57,474 nt of DNA from Chloroflexota bacterium (GTDB lineage Bacteria > Chloroflexota > Dehalococcoidia > UBA2979): assembly GCA_009840945.1 (NCBI GenBank), contig VXMU01000091.1, forward strand, positions 1 to 57,474, written 5' to 3'. Positions 29,075 to 38,219 of this stretch are shown piece after piece. The stretch's first letter is position 1; the number at the start of each line of letters is the position of its first letter. Position numbers and translations under genes: made by a program. The notes beneath the pieces are model-generated. The model was not told where the DNA came from. It made no database searches and was given only the letters and a program-made list of their open reading frames with translations.

Positions 29075-29527
29075 TCAACCGCTCGCCAGCCGCTCCCGGA
29101 CGAGCTCGTTCACGCGGCGGCCGTCCGCGCGTCCACGTACCCGCCCCATGAGCGGGCCCATCACCGTGCCGAGGTCGCCGGGCCCGCTGGCGCCGACCTC
29201 TGCGACCACCTCATCGATGGCGGCGCGGATCTCCTCCTCGCTGAGTTCGTCCGGGAGGTACGCGCTGATGATGTCGAGTTCCGCCTGCTCGCGCGTTGCG
29301 AGGTCGTCGCGGCCGCCCTTCTGGTACTCCTCGATGGAGTCGCGGCGCTGCCGCGCCTCGCGCTGGAGCGCGACCACGGCCTCCTGATCGTCGAGGTCGT
29401 GGCCGGCGGCGATGCGGGCGTTGTCGAGCGCGGCGATGAGCAGGCGCAGCGTGTCGCGGCGGCCCGTGTCGCGGGCGCGCATCGCTGCGGTCATGTCGGC
29501 GCGGATGGTCTCCGCGATCGAGGGCAT
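29075..29527 (-). CDS. GatB/YqeY domain protein
   Basis: IRADMTAAMRARDTGRRDTLRLLIAALDNARI; YLPDELSEEEIRAAIDEVVAEVGASGPGDLGTVMGPLM. Confidence 0.92.
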   Translation of the reverse strand: MPSIAETIRADMTAAMRARDTGRRDTLRLLIAALDNARIAAGHDLDDQEAVVALQREARQRRDSIEEYQKGGRDDLATREQAELDIISAYLPDELSEEEIRAAIDEVVAEVGASGPGDLGTVMGPLMGRVRGRADGRRVNELVRERLASG

Positions 29528-29634
29528 CTGTTCAGCGCCTGCCGTCCCTGGTCATGCGCGCACAATCCGCGCGCGGGAGCCGGGCCAACCAACCCGGGAG
29601 CGAGACCTCGGCGTGCCCGGCGCGGGCGCGCCGC

Positions 29635-29841
29635 CTAGCGTCGCTGCTTGGCCTGAGCGCGCATCGCCTTGCGCAGCTTGCGGAGGCGAGCGGCTTCCTT
29701 CTTCTTGCGGCGCACGGACGGCTTCTCGTAGTACTCCGCCCGCCGCGCCTCGGAGAGGATGCCGTCGGCCTGGACGCGCTTGTTGAAGCGCTTCAGCGCG
29801 GCCTCGAACGACTCGGTCTCTCCGACGAATACCTCGGTCAC
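29635..29841 (-). CDS. rpsU: 30S ribosomal protein S21
   Basis: VTEVFVGETESFEAALKRFNKRVQADGILSEARRAEYYEKPSVRRKKKEAARLRKLRK; GTG start at 29841. Confidence 0.93.
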   Translation of the reverse strand: MTEVFVGETESFEAALKRFNKRVQADGILSEARRAEYYEKPSVRRKKKEAARLRKLRKAMRAQAKQRR

Positions 29842-29961
29842 CTGGTGTGTCGACCCTTCGCAACTCTCCCGCGGGAGCGCCCCGCGTTCCGTCCCGCGCC
29901 CGCGTACGGGCCCCGGAGACGAGCGCCTTGAATCGTAGGTGCGCCACGCCGGGGGCGTCAA

Positions 29962-31497
29962 TCACGAGGTCCCCGCGCCGCGCGCACCGCCCGCCCCGTA
30001 CAGCACCTCGCCGCCCACGACGGTCGCCACCACGCGGCACGCGGCAGGATCCGTCTCCAGCGGCCCCTCGACCACCACGAGGTCGGCGACGCGCCCCGGC
30101 TCGAGCCGCCCTCGATCGTCGAGGCCGCACGCCGACGCCGCGCCCGACGTCCACGCCCCCAGCGCCTCCAGTGGGGCGATCGCCTGCGCGGGCGCGAGCG
30201 TCGGCGGGCGCGCCGAGGACGCCGCGGCGCTCGCCGCGAGCGGCCCGGAGCGGCTCACCGGCGCGTCCGAGGAGAACGCGAGCGGTACGCCGGCGTCGAG
30301 CACCTCGCGCCAGGGGTGGAGGCGTTCCCGCTCGCCGGGCGTCAGCAGCTGCTCGTAGCGCGGCGTGACCTCCGTCAGCAACCCCGGCTGCGCCACCACG
30401 GTGACGCCCGCCGCGGCGATCGCCTCGACGAGGTCGGGCGGCAACAGCGGCGCGTGCTCGATGCGGTGGCAGCGCGGGTCGCCCGCCGCGCGGAACGCGT
30501 CGAGCGCCGCGCGCACCGACTCGACGGTCGGCGCGTGCACGGCGACACGGCGACCCGCGGCTGCTGCGCGCCGCACGACGGCTGCGAGGTCCTCGACGCC
30601 GACGGCCTCGCCTTCGAGCACGCGCGGCTGCACCTTCACTTCGCCGCGCCACACGCGGCCCTCGGCCGCCTGCTCCGGCAGTTCGCCGAGGTGGTCCGCG
30701 CCCTCCATCACCACGAGCCGCTGCGGCAGTGTCCCGTCGGCGGCGAGGCCCGCCAGCGTCTCCCACTCATCACGGCCGTTGCGCGGCCCGGCGTCGACGA
30801 GCGTCGTGACGCCCTCGGCGAGCCTCGCCCGCGCCCAGACCTCGACGGCCGTCGCGACGGCCGCGGGGTCGGGCGGCGGCATCGCCGCCTCGACGCGGTC
30901 CGCCATGTCCAGCAGCAGCCCGTCGAGCCGCCCGTCGTCGAGCGAGCGGCCGAAGGCCGCGCCGGGCGGCTCGGGGACCGACTCGTCGATGCCGGCGAGG
31001 GCGAGCGCGCGCGAGTTCAGCACCTCGGCGTGGCCGGAGCGGTGCGTGAGCCGCACCGGGTGGTCGGGCGCGGCTGCGTCGAGCTCGACGCGCGTGGGGT
31101 GGCGGCGCTCGGCGAGCATCGTCTCTTCGTAGCCGTGAGCGCGCACCCACGTCCCTGGTGGTCGCTCCGCCGCGGCCCGCGCGATGACGTCGAGGAGCGC
31201 GGGGACGCTCGACACCGCGCGCGGCGAGCAGTCGACGCCCGCATCCGCCATCGCGGCGGCGAGGACGTGGAGGTGCGCGTCGATGAAGCCCGGCAGCACG
31301 TACGCCTCGGGCGCTTCGATGCGGCGATGGCCCGCGGGCAGCGCCCCAGCGCACTCCTCGGGCGTCGCGACGGCGACGATGCGGCCCCCGATGCAGGCGA
31401 GGGCGTCGTGGGTGTGGCGCAGCGAGGCGCCGTCGGGCGTCAGCACCCGGGCCTCGACGAGGAGCGGCTCGGGCGTGGGTGCCGGGCGCGAGGTCAT
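29962..31497 (-). CDS. Amidohydrolase family protein (YtcJ-like)
   Basis: APEAYVLPGFIDAHLHVLAAAM; HRIEHAPLLPPDLVEAIAAAGVTVVAQPGLL; LAFSSDAPVSRSGPL. Confidence 0.88.
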   Translation of the reverse strand: MTSRPAPTPEPLLVEARVLTPDGASLRHTHDALACIGGRIVAVATPEECAGALPAGHRRIEAPEAYVLPGFIDAHLHVLAAAMADAGVDCSPRAVSSVPALLDVIARAAAERPPGTWVRAHGYEETMLAERRHPTRVELDAAAPDHPVRLTHRSGHAEVLNSRALALAGIDESVPEPPGAAFGRSLDDGRLDGLLLDMADRVEAAMPPPDPAAVATAVEVWARARLAEGVTTLVDAGPRNGRDEWETLAGLAADGTLPQRLVVMEGADHLGELPEQAAEGRVWRGEVKVQPRVLEGEAVGVEDLAAVVRRAAAAGRRVAVHAPTVESVRAALDAFRAAGDPRCHRIEHAPLLPPDLVEAIAAAGVTVVAQPGLLTEVTPRYEQLLTPGERERLHPWREVLDAGVPLAFSSDAPVSRSGPLAASAAASSARPPTLAPAQAIAPLEALGAWTSGAASACGLDDRGRLEPGRVADLVVVEGPLETDPAACRVVATVVGGEVLYGAGGARGAGTS

Positions 31498-31591
31498 GGG
31501 TCAGGCGGGCGCGCGGTGCGGCGCGCGGCGGACACGAAACAAGCGCGCGACGGTGAGGCCGCGCGCTCGCGTGGATCTGCCGGAGGCAGGA

Positions 31592-31735
31592 CTAGTCGGC
31601 GGAGGGCAGCACCTTCGGCTGCAGCTCTTCCATGCCGCGGCCGTCGATGTTCAGGTTGCACTCGCCCGGCTTGATGCAGAGCACCTCGACCTCGGAGTTG
31701 TCGTCGCGGTATCGCTTGCCCAGTGCTACGGCCAT
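31592..31735 (-). CDS. Cysteine-depleted desulforedoxin-like paralog (47 aa)
   Basis: MAVALGKRYRDDNSEVEVLCIKPGECNLNIDGRGMEELQPKVLPSAD; shares the MAV..GKRYR N-terminus with the next gene; the CxxC position reads DDNS. Confidence 0.7.
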   Translation of the reverse strand: MAVALGKRYRDDNSEVEVLCIKPGECNLNIDGRGMEELQPKVLPSAD

Positions 31736-31746
31736 CGTGCGCCCCC

Positions 31747-31863
31747 TTAAATCTGCTCGAGCTCGTCGTCGCCGCACCTGAGCGCGCCGTCGCCACCGCG
31801 GGTCACGATGAACTCGGCGCCACAGGCGTTGCAGCGGTAGCGCTTGCCGGTTTCAACTGCCAT
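31747..31863 (-). CDS. Desulforedoxin-like small rubredoxin (38 aa; not in ORF track)
   Basis: Own translation: MAVETGKRYRCNACGAEFIVTRGGDGALRCGDDELEQI (CNAC and RCGDDE). Confidence 0.75.
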   Translation of the reverse strand: MAVETGKRYRCNACGAEFIVTRGGDGALRCGDDELEQI

Positions 31864-31961
31864 CTGGATCCCCCTCCGCCGGCGCCGCTACCGCGGTCGC
31901 CTCCATGTTGCTTCGTTCGAGGGCGCCACGGGCGCGCCTCGTCGCGTGTGTGTCCGGGTTG

Positions 31962-33032
31962 CTACTCCACCGTGACCGAGATCGCCATGCCGAGCTGGTA
32001 GTGCGCGGGCACGTTGCAGAACAGCAGGTACTGGCCCGGCGTCAGGTCGACCGTCGTCACCTGCGTCCCGCCCCCAGGGAACTCGAGGATCGTCGCGAGG
32101 ATATCGAGGCCGCCCTCGTTGGCCTTGCCGCCCTCGATGGGCAGTCCGTCGGCAGCCACGTCGCTGCGGATGACCTTGAACTCGTGGGCGACCGCGCCGG
32201 CGTTCTCGACCTGGAAGGCGATCTTGCCGGACGGGATCGGGTCGTCGACGATCATGTCCCACTCGGTCATCTGGACAGTCACCGTCGCGTCGGCGTCGCT
32301 GATGTCGACCGGCGGAGGCGTCGGCGTGGCCGGAGTCACGACCGTGACGGTCTCCTCGCCCGGCGCCGCGAACGGGTCGCGCGCGCGGAACTGCGCCTTG
32401 GTCTCCGGCGCCCAGTTGCCGCAGGACTCGGTGTTGACGGTCAGCGCCGTCGGGTCGATCACGACGGTCACCTCGCGGCTGCGCTCCGTGATCTCCTCGA
32501 TGGTCGGGTGGCGGCCGAGCTCTTCCTCGAGCACCAGGGCGAACTGCTCCTCGTCGGCGTGGTGGCCTTCCTCGATCACGAGGTCCCAGAAGTCCTGCTT
32601 GCCGGTCGGGTCGTTGGTGAGCAGCGTGACGAGGTGGTTGATCTGCGTATCGGAGAGCGGGCCGCCGAAGCGCTGCGACCACGTGGCCATGTAGGTGCCG
32701 GGGCGGCCGCACTCGATGGTCTCGCGCAGGTACTTGCGGATCGCCTCGGCCTCGCCCTCGGGGGTGGCGGCCACGCCGGCGGCGTTGCCTTCCTCGTAGA
32801 TCCAGAACGCCTTGTTGTTGATCGCCGCGCCGATGCCGCCGGTGCCCTCGAGGTCGTGGCAGGTGCGGCAGTTCTGGACGAACAGCCGCGCCCCGCGCTC
32901 GGCGTTGCGGTGCGTGATCTCCTCGGTCTCGACGACCTGTCGGTTGGACTCGTTGAAGAGGTAACCGACGATGGTGACGAAGCTGACGAACAGCAGCCCG
33001 ATCATCACGTTGACCTGCTTGCTGGTGTTCAT
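31962..33032 (-). CDS. Cytochrome c - cupredoxin fusion
   Basis: N-term TM; heme motif CRTCH; C-term blue copper pattern AHEFKV...FCNVPAHYQLGM (C-x4-H-x4-M). Confidence 0.88.
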   Translation of the reverse strand: MNTSKQVNVMIGLLFVSFVTIVGYLFNESNRQVVETEEITHRNAERGARLFVQNCRTCHDLEGTGGIGAAINNKAFWIYEEGNAAGVAATPEGEAEAIRKYLRETIECGRPGTYMATWSQRFGGPLSDTQINHLVTLLTNDPTGKQDFWDLVIEEGHHADEEQFALVLEEELGRHPTIEEITERSREVTVVIDPTALTVNTESCGNWAPETKAQFRARDPFAAPGEETVTVVTPATPTPPPVDISDADATVTVQMTEWDMIVDDPIPSGKIAFQVENAGAVAHEFKVIRSDVAADGLPIEGGKANEGGLDILATILEFPGGGTQVTTVDLTPGQYLLFCNVPAHYQLGMAISVTVE

Positions 33033-33070
33033 CTCACCTCCGGCTCAGCAATGTCCTGAGTCGTGCCGGC

Positions 33071-33736
33071 CTACGTCGGCAGTGACGGGTGGTCGACTGC
33101 TCGTTGCGGGTTGTCCGGGCTGCCCGGCAGACGGTCGCCCGTCTGCACCGTGAGGTTGCCGCTGTCGTCGATGTCGACCTTCATGGTGGTCATCGAGCGC
33201 GGCGCGGGGCCGAACACGCGAATGCCGGACTTCGTGTAGGTGGACCCGTGGCACGGGCAGCGGAACCAGCCCTGGTCGCCCTCGTACGTGAAGCCGGAGC
33301 GCCACGGGACGGTGCAGCCGAGGTGCGGGCAGCGGTGCCACAGCGCGAGCATGCCCGCGCCGCCGCCGCTGCCCCCGGCCCGCGTCTCGTTGGGGTCGAG
33401 GTTCATGAGCCAGAACTGGCCGATGATGTTGTGCTGCGGGTCACCGCCGCGCGGGTACTCGGTGGCGTTGCCGGCCGGGACGGGGCCGCCGAAGCCCTTG
33501 ATGCCGCGGGGATAGAGGAAGTCCAGCGTGGCCGCGACGGTGCCGAGCAGCGTCAGGCCCAGGCCGGACCAGAACGAGAGCCGGATGAAGTTCCGGCGCG
33601 TCATCTCGTCGCGCGTGGGGCGGCTCACCTGCGCGCCGGGGACGGCCTGTCCCTCGGCGGCCTGGATGCGGCGCGCCGCGATCGCCTCTCGCCAGGCGTC
33701 GGTGATCTGCTCTGGGGTCTCTGTCTCGGTCGTCAC
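33071..33736 (-). CDS. Rieske iron-sulfur protein
   Basis: WHRCPHLGCTVPWRSGF...WFRCPCHGSTYTKSGIRVFGPAPRS. Confidence 0.95.
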   Translation of the reverse strand: MTTETETPEQITDAWREAIAARRIQAAEGQAVPGAQVSRPTRDEMTRRNFIRLSFWSGLGLTLLGTVAATLDFLYPRGIKGFGGPVPAGNATEYPRGGDPQHNIIGQFWLMNLDPNETRAGGSGGGAGMLALWHRCPHLGCTVPWRSGFTYEGDQGWFRCPCHGSTYTKSGIRVFGPAPRSMTTMKVDIDDSGNLTVQTGDRLPGSPDNPQRAVDHPSLPT

Positions 33737-33791
33737 TCGGACGCTCCTCGCGCGCGGTGAGGCTTGCGCCGCACCGCGATCGCCTGGCTCC

Positions 33792-34727
33792 CTAGGATTC
33801 CGCCGGGTAGACGTCCCACGGCCAGAGCAGCTCCAGCCCGGCGCCTCGGAAGTACGTGCCTGCCACCGTCAGCACCAGCCACGATGCGAACCAGCCCGAG
33901 ATGAGCAGGATCATGTGATCCCGCCGCGTCCTCGCGAGCCCGGTGCGCCACGCCACCAGTGAGAGCAGGATCGGCAGCCCGACCATGATGCCGATCGGGA
34001 TCGCCTGCTCCACGATCCACGCCGGGACATTCCACTGGATGCTGCCCCGCGGCAGGCCCAGCAGGTCGGTGCGGATGAAGGTCTCACCGATCGGTACGCC
34101 GGTGAGGTCGTTGTGCCAGTTGATGTCGGTCTGGAGGGCGCGCACGCTCTTCAGCCAGTTCAGCGTCTCCGGCCACGTCCGCACGTTCTCCTCCGCCATG
34201 AACGGCGGCCACACGCGGAACGCCTCGCTGCCCACGGAGAAGCGCTCGTAGAGCACGATGTGCTTGCTGGAGTCGTAGATGATGAGCAGCCACGTCCCGA
34301 CGAAGCCCACGGTCATCCCGACGATGAGGTTCGGCCAGGCGCGCGGCGTCGCGAGCCAGCGGCCCTGCTCCTCGTTCGAGGTGTCGAAGTAGGGCACGGC
34401 GGCCAGTAGCACCAGGAAGATCGTCGGCACGATCACGCCGGCGAGCGCCGGGTGCATGTGGATCAGCAGCTCCTGCAGGTTGAGGAAGTACCAGGGCGCC
34501 TTGGACGGGTTCGGCGTGTTCGCCGGGTTGGCGCGGTCCTGCAGCGGCGCGTTGATGAGGATCGCCAGCGCGACGAACGTGATCGTGAAGATCAGCGCCG
34601 CGATGAACTCGACGAAGACCAGGTCCGGCCAGACGAGCAACTCTTCCTCGCGCTGCCGGCGAGGGCGCACGCTCGGCATCGCGCCGCGTTGACGCGATGA
34701 GGCGGGGGCTGGTGCGTCGGCTACCAT
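33792..34727 (-). CDS. Cytochrome b C-terminal (subunit IV-like) protein
   Basis: KAPWYFLNLQELLIHMHPALAGVIVPTIFLVLLAAVPYFD; several TM segments. Confidence 0.9.
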   Translation of the reverse strand: MVADAPAPASSRQRGAMPSVRPRRQREEELLVWPDLVFVEFIAALIFTITFVALAILINAPLQDRANPANTPNPSKAPWYFLNLQELLIHMHPALAGVIVPTIFLVLLAAVPYFDTSNEEQGRWLATPRAWPNLIVGMTVGFVGTWLLIIYDSSKHIVLYERFSVGSEAFRVWPPFMAEENVRTWPETLNWLKSVRALQTDINWHNDLTGVPIGETFIRTDLLGLPRGSIQWNVPAWIVEQAIPIGIMVGLPILLSLVAWRTGLARTRRDHMILLISGWFASWLVLTVAGTYFRGAGLELLWPWDVYPAES

Positions 34728-34742
34728 CGTCGCAGTCCTCCC

Positions 34743-35498
34743 CTACAGCGGCCGTGCGAGCCCGCCGTCACGGCGGATCCGCCAGAAGTGCACGGACATG
34801 AAGATCGCGGCCGCCAGCGGCAACCCGATCACGTGCAGGGTGTAGAAGCGGATGAGGGCGTTCTGGCCGACCTCGAACCCGCCGATCATGACGAACTGGT
34901 TGACCTCGCCGAGGATCGGGTCGGACCCAATCATGTTGGTGCCGACGGTGATAGCCCAGAAGGCGAGCTCATCCCACGGCAGCAGGTAGCCGGTGAACGA
35001 GAGCAGCAGGGTCAGCACGAGCAGGATCACGCCGACGACCCAGTTGAACTCCCGAGGCGGCTTGTACGCGCCGGTGTAGAAGACCCGCATCATGTGCAGC
35101 ATCACGGTGATGACCATGCCGTGCGCCATCCATCGATGCGTGTTGCGCAGCATCATCCCGAAGCGCACGTCCGTCTGTAGCGCCTGCATGTCCGCATACG
35201 CCCGCTCCACGGAGGGTACGTAGTAGAACATCAGCAGCACGCCGGTGACGGTCAGCCCCAGGAACAGGAAGAACGACAACCCGCCGAGGCAGTAGGTGTG
35301 GGTGATCTTGACGTGCGTGCGGTGCACGCGCGTGGGGTGCAGGTGCAGGAAGACGTTGGTCGCCACCGCGAGCATCTGGTTGCGCGGGGTGTTGGGGTAA
35401 CCGATGCGGAAGATGGACTTCCAGACCCGGTTGTTGACGAGGAACTCGTAGGCGCGATCGACGATCGCCTGTCCCTGGGGACGTTCGGTGGTCGCCAT
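34743..35498 (-). CDS. Cytochrome b N-terminal (b6-like) protein
   Basis: [101 protein letters not shown]. Confidence 0.96.
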   Translation of the reverse strand: MATTERPQGQAIVDRAYEFLVNNRVWKSIFRIGYPNTPRNQMLAVATNVFLHLHPTRVHRTHVKITHTYCLGGLSFFLFLGLTVTGVLLMFYYVPSVERAYADMQALQTDVRFGMMLRNTHRWMAHGMVITVMLHMMRVFYTGAYKPPREFNWVVGVILLVLTLLLSFTGYLLPWDELAFWAITVGTNMIGSDPILGEVNQFVMIGGFEVGQNALIRFYTLHVIGLPLAAAIFMSVHFWRIRRDGGLARPL

Positions 35499-35578
35499 CG
35501 CGGCCCTCTCCCTGGTTCCCCGATGCCGCGATCAGGCGCGCGGCAAGACGCCTTCAGGTTGCGAGCGCTGGTGGAGCG

Positions 35579-35686
35579 CTACGCCTCCCACCACTTCCCA
35601 AGCACGACGATTGCGGCAAGCGCCGCAGCCATGAGGAAGAAGATGATGGTCAGCTCCATCGCCTCGCCGACTTCACCGAAGATCAT
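35579..35686 (-). CDS. Predicted 35-aa single-TM peptide upstream of cytochrome b (not in ORF track)
   Basis: Own translation: MIFGEVGEAMELTIIFFLMAAALAAIVVLGKWWEA; upstream GAGGTG Shine-Dalgarno-like. Confidence 0.65.
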   Translation of the reverse strand: MIFGEVGEAMELTIIFFLMAAALAAIVVLGKWWEA

Positions 35687-35886
35687 GACCCACCTCGATG
35701 TTCGCCTGGCGCCCGGGCCGTCCGAGCGTGACCATCAGCCGGGACGCACGGGTGGCGTCCAGACCGCGGCGATCCTAGCGACGGCCCGGAGCTAAGGTCA
35801 AGGAAACGCGGGGCGTTGTCCAGTCCCCACCGGCCGCCTCGCCCCACCGCCCGGCGCGACGCTACCACAAACGCGCGTAACGCCTC

Positions 35887-36627
35887 TCACGCGCCCGCTC
35901 CGGGCTGCCGCATCACCCGCGGCACGCCGCCCCGCCGCAGCCGCCAGATGCCGTGCAGGTCTTCCATCGCGGTGCGCACGATCGCGACCCGGCTGTCCCG
36001 ATCCTCGACCCACCGCACGGGCACCTCGCGCAGCCGGTAGCCGTTCTCCTGCGCGATCAGCAGCAGCTCGGAGTCCCAGAACCACTGCGTGTCCTCTACC
36101 AGCGGCACCAGCTCCCGCGCGGCCCGCCGGCTGATCGCCTTGAACCCGCACTGCGCGTCCGTCACCCGCAGCCCGCCGAGGCGCCGCAGGACCTGCACGT
36201 AGGCGCGCGAGATCGCCTCGCGCCGCCACCCCCGCGCCGTCTCCGAGTCCGCGTGCAGCCGCGTCCCGTACGCGACATCGACCTCGCCCGCTGCGATCGG
36301 GTCGACGAGCTCCGGGATGTGCTTGATGTCCGTCGAGAGGTCCACGTCCATGTACGCCGAGACATCGGCGTGGGAGGTGAGGAACGCGATCCGCAGCGCG
36401 ATGCCGCGTCCCTTCACCGGGATGTGGTGCAGCGCCACGCGGCCCTCGTGGCGCTCCTGCAGTTCCCCGGCGATCGCGCGCGTGCGGTCCACCGAGGCGT
36501 TGTCGGCGATGACGATGCGCCACTCGTGCTCGGGGTGCGCCTCGGTCCACGCGAGCACGGTCTCCGTGCTGCGTTCGAGGATCGCCTCCTCGTTGTAGAC
36601 CGGGAGGACGAGGTCGACCGTGGCCAT
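35887..36627 (-). CDS. Family 2 glycosyltransferase (dolichyl-phosphate glucose/mannose synthase-like)
   Basis: TVDLVLPVYNEEAILERSTETVLAW; AYMDVDLSTDIKHIPELVDPIAAGEVDVAYGTRL; DAQCGFKAISRRAA. Confidence 0.92.
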   Translation of the reverse strand: MATVDLVLPVYNEEAILERSTETVLAWTEAHPEHEWRIVIADNASVDRTRAIAGELQERHEGRVALHHIPVKGRGIALRIAFLTSHADVSAYMDVDLSTDIKHIPELVDPIAAGEVDVAYGTRLHADSETARGWRREAISRAYVQVLRRLGGLRVTDAQCGFKAISRRAARELVPLVEDTQWFWDSELLLIAQENGYRLREVPVRWVEDRDSRVAIVRTAMEDLHGIWRLRRGGVPRVMRQPGAGA

Positions 36628-36648
36628 CGAGGGCGCCCGCCCGGCCCG

Positions 36649-38208
36649 CTAGTGGCGGAAGTGGCGCGCGCCCGTGGTGAGTAGCGCCATCCCCAGGCGG
36701 TTCGCGGTCTCCACCGACTCCTCGTCGCGGATCGACCCACCGGGGTGCACCGCGGCCGTCACGCCGGCCGCGGCGGCCACCTCGAGCGAGTCCGGGAACG
36801 GGAAGAAGGCGTCCGACGCCAGCACGGCGCCACCCGCGGCCTCGCCCGCACCGCCTGCCGCCAGCCGCGCGCTCTCGACGCGGTTCGGCTGGCCCGCGCC
36901 CATGCCGACGAGCACCCCGTCGCGCACGAGCGTGATCGCGTTGGACTTCACGTGCTTGCAGACGAGCCACGCCGTGCGCAGGTCCGCGAGCTCCGACGCT
37001 GTCGGCTCTCGCTCGCTCACGACCTCGAAGGCCGTCTCCTCGGAGAGGTCGGACTCCTGCACCAGCACCCCGCCGCGCGTCGAGCGCAATTCCACGCGGG
37101 GGCGGCGCGGGTCACCCGGGTCCACGGTGAGGATGCGCAGGTCGCGCGACTTCTTCTTGAGGTGCTCCAGCCCGTCCTCCTCGTACCCCGGCGCGACGAC
37201 GATCTCGAAGAACATCCGCCCGCCCGTGACCGGGCTGAGCACGTCGCGGAGCGCAGCGGCGAACGCGAAGTCGATCGGCCGGTTGGTGGCGACGATGCCG
37301 CCGTACGCGGAGATCGCGTCCCCGGCGTTGAGCGCGCGCTCATAGAGCGCCGCGACGCCCTCGTCGCCCGCGGCGAAGCAGCACGGGTTGGTGTGCTTGA
37401 TGATCGCGATGGCGGACTGCTCGCTCTCCGCGACGAGGTTGTACGCCGCGTCGGCGTCCAGCAGGTTCACGTAGGACAGCGCCTTGCCGTGATGCTGCTC
37501 GAACCCCCCGATCCCCTCGACCGGCGCGCGCACGGAGTCGAGCGTGTAAAACGCGCCGCGCTGGTGCGGGTTCTCGCCGTAGCGCAGCTCGGCGACGCGC
37601 GTCATGCCGACGGTGAGCTGCTCCGGCAGCAGGTCGTCCTCGCCCCGCAGGTACTCGGCGATCGCCGTGTCGTAGTGCGCGACGTGCGCGAAGGCCTTCG
37701 CGGCCAGCTCGCGGCGCTGCCCGGCGTCGACGCCGCCCGCGCGCAGCGCGTCCAGGATCGCGTCATAGTCGGCCGGGTCGACGACGGGGACGACCCAGGG
37801 GTGATTCTTCGCGCTGGCGCGGATCATCGTCGGCCCGCCGATGTCGATCTCCTCGAGCGCCTCGGCGAGCGTGACGGGGCCGCCGGTCACGGTCTGCACG
37901 AACGGGTAGAGGTTCACGGCGACGAGGTCGATCGGCTCGATACCATGCTCGGCCAGCTCGGCGGCGTCGGAGTCGCGGTCGCGGCGCGCCAGCAGCCCAC
38001 CGTGGACGCGCGGGTGCAGCGTCTTCACGCGCCCCTCGAGGATCTCCGGGCTGCCGGTCATGTCCGCGACGCTGCCGACGGGCACGCCGGCCTCGGCGAT
38101 CACGCGCTGGGTGTTGCCAGTCGAGAACAGCTCCCAGCCGAGCTCGTGCAGGCCGCGCGCGAACTCGGCCACGCCGGTCTTGTCGTAGACGCTCAGGATC
38201 GCGCGCAC
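36649..38208 (-). CDS. purH: Bifunctional AICAR formyltransferase / IMP cyclohydrolase
   Basis: VRAILSVYDKTGVAEFARGLHELGWELFSTGNT; RVKTLHPRVHGGLLARR; IKHTNPCCFA; GTG start at 38208. Confidence 0.96.
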   Translation of the reverse strand: MRAILSVYDKTGVAEFARGLHELGWELFSTGNTQRVIAEAGVPVGSVADMTGSPEILEGRVKTLHPRVHGGLLARRDRDSDAAELAEHGIEPIDLVAVNLYPFVQTVTGGPVTLAEALEEIDIGGPTMIRASAKNHPWVVPVVDPADYDAILDALRAGGVDAGQRRELAAKAFAHVAHYDTAIAEYLRGEDDLLPEQLTVGMTRVAELRYGENPHQRGAFYTLDSVRAPVEGIGGFEQHHGKALSYVNLLDADAAYNLVAESEQSAIAIIKHTNPCCFAAGDEGVAALYERALNAGDAISAYGGIVATNRPIDFAFAAALRDVLSPVTGGRMFFEIVVAPGYEEDGLEHLKKKSRDLRILTVDPGDPRRPRVELRSTRGGVLVQESDLSEETAFEVVSEREPTASELADLRTAWLVCKHVKSNAITLVRDGVLVGMGAGQPNRVESARLAAGGAGEAAGGAVLASDAFFPFPDSLEVAAAAGVTAAVHPGGSIRDEESVETANRLGMALLTTGARHFRH

Positions 38209-38219
38209 GCGACGCCTCC

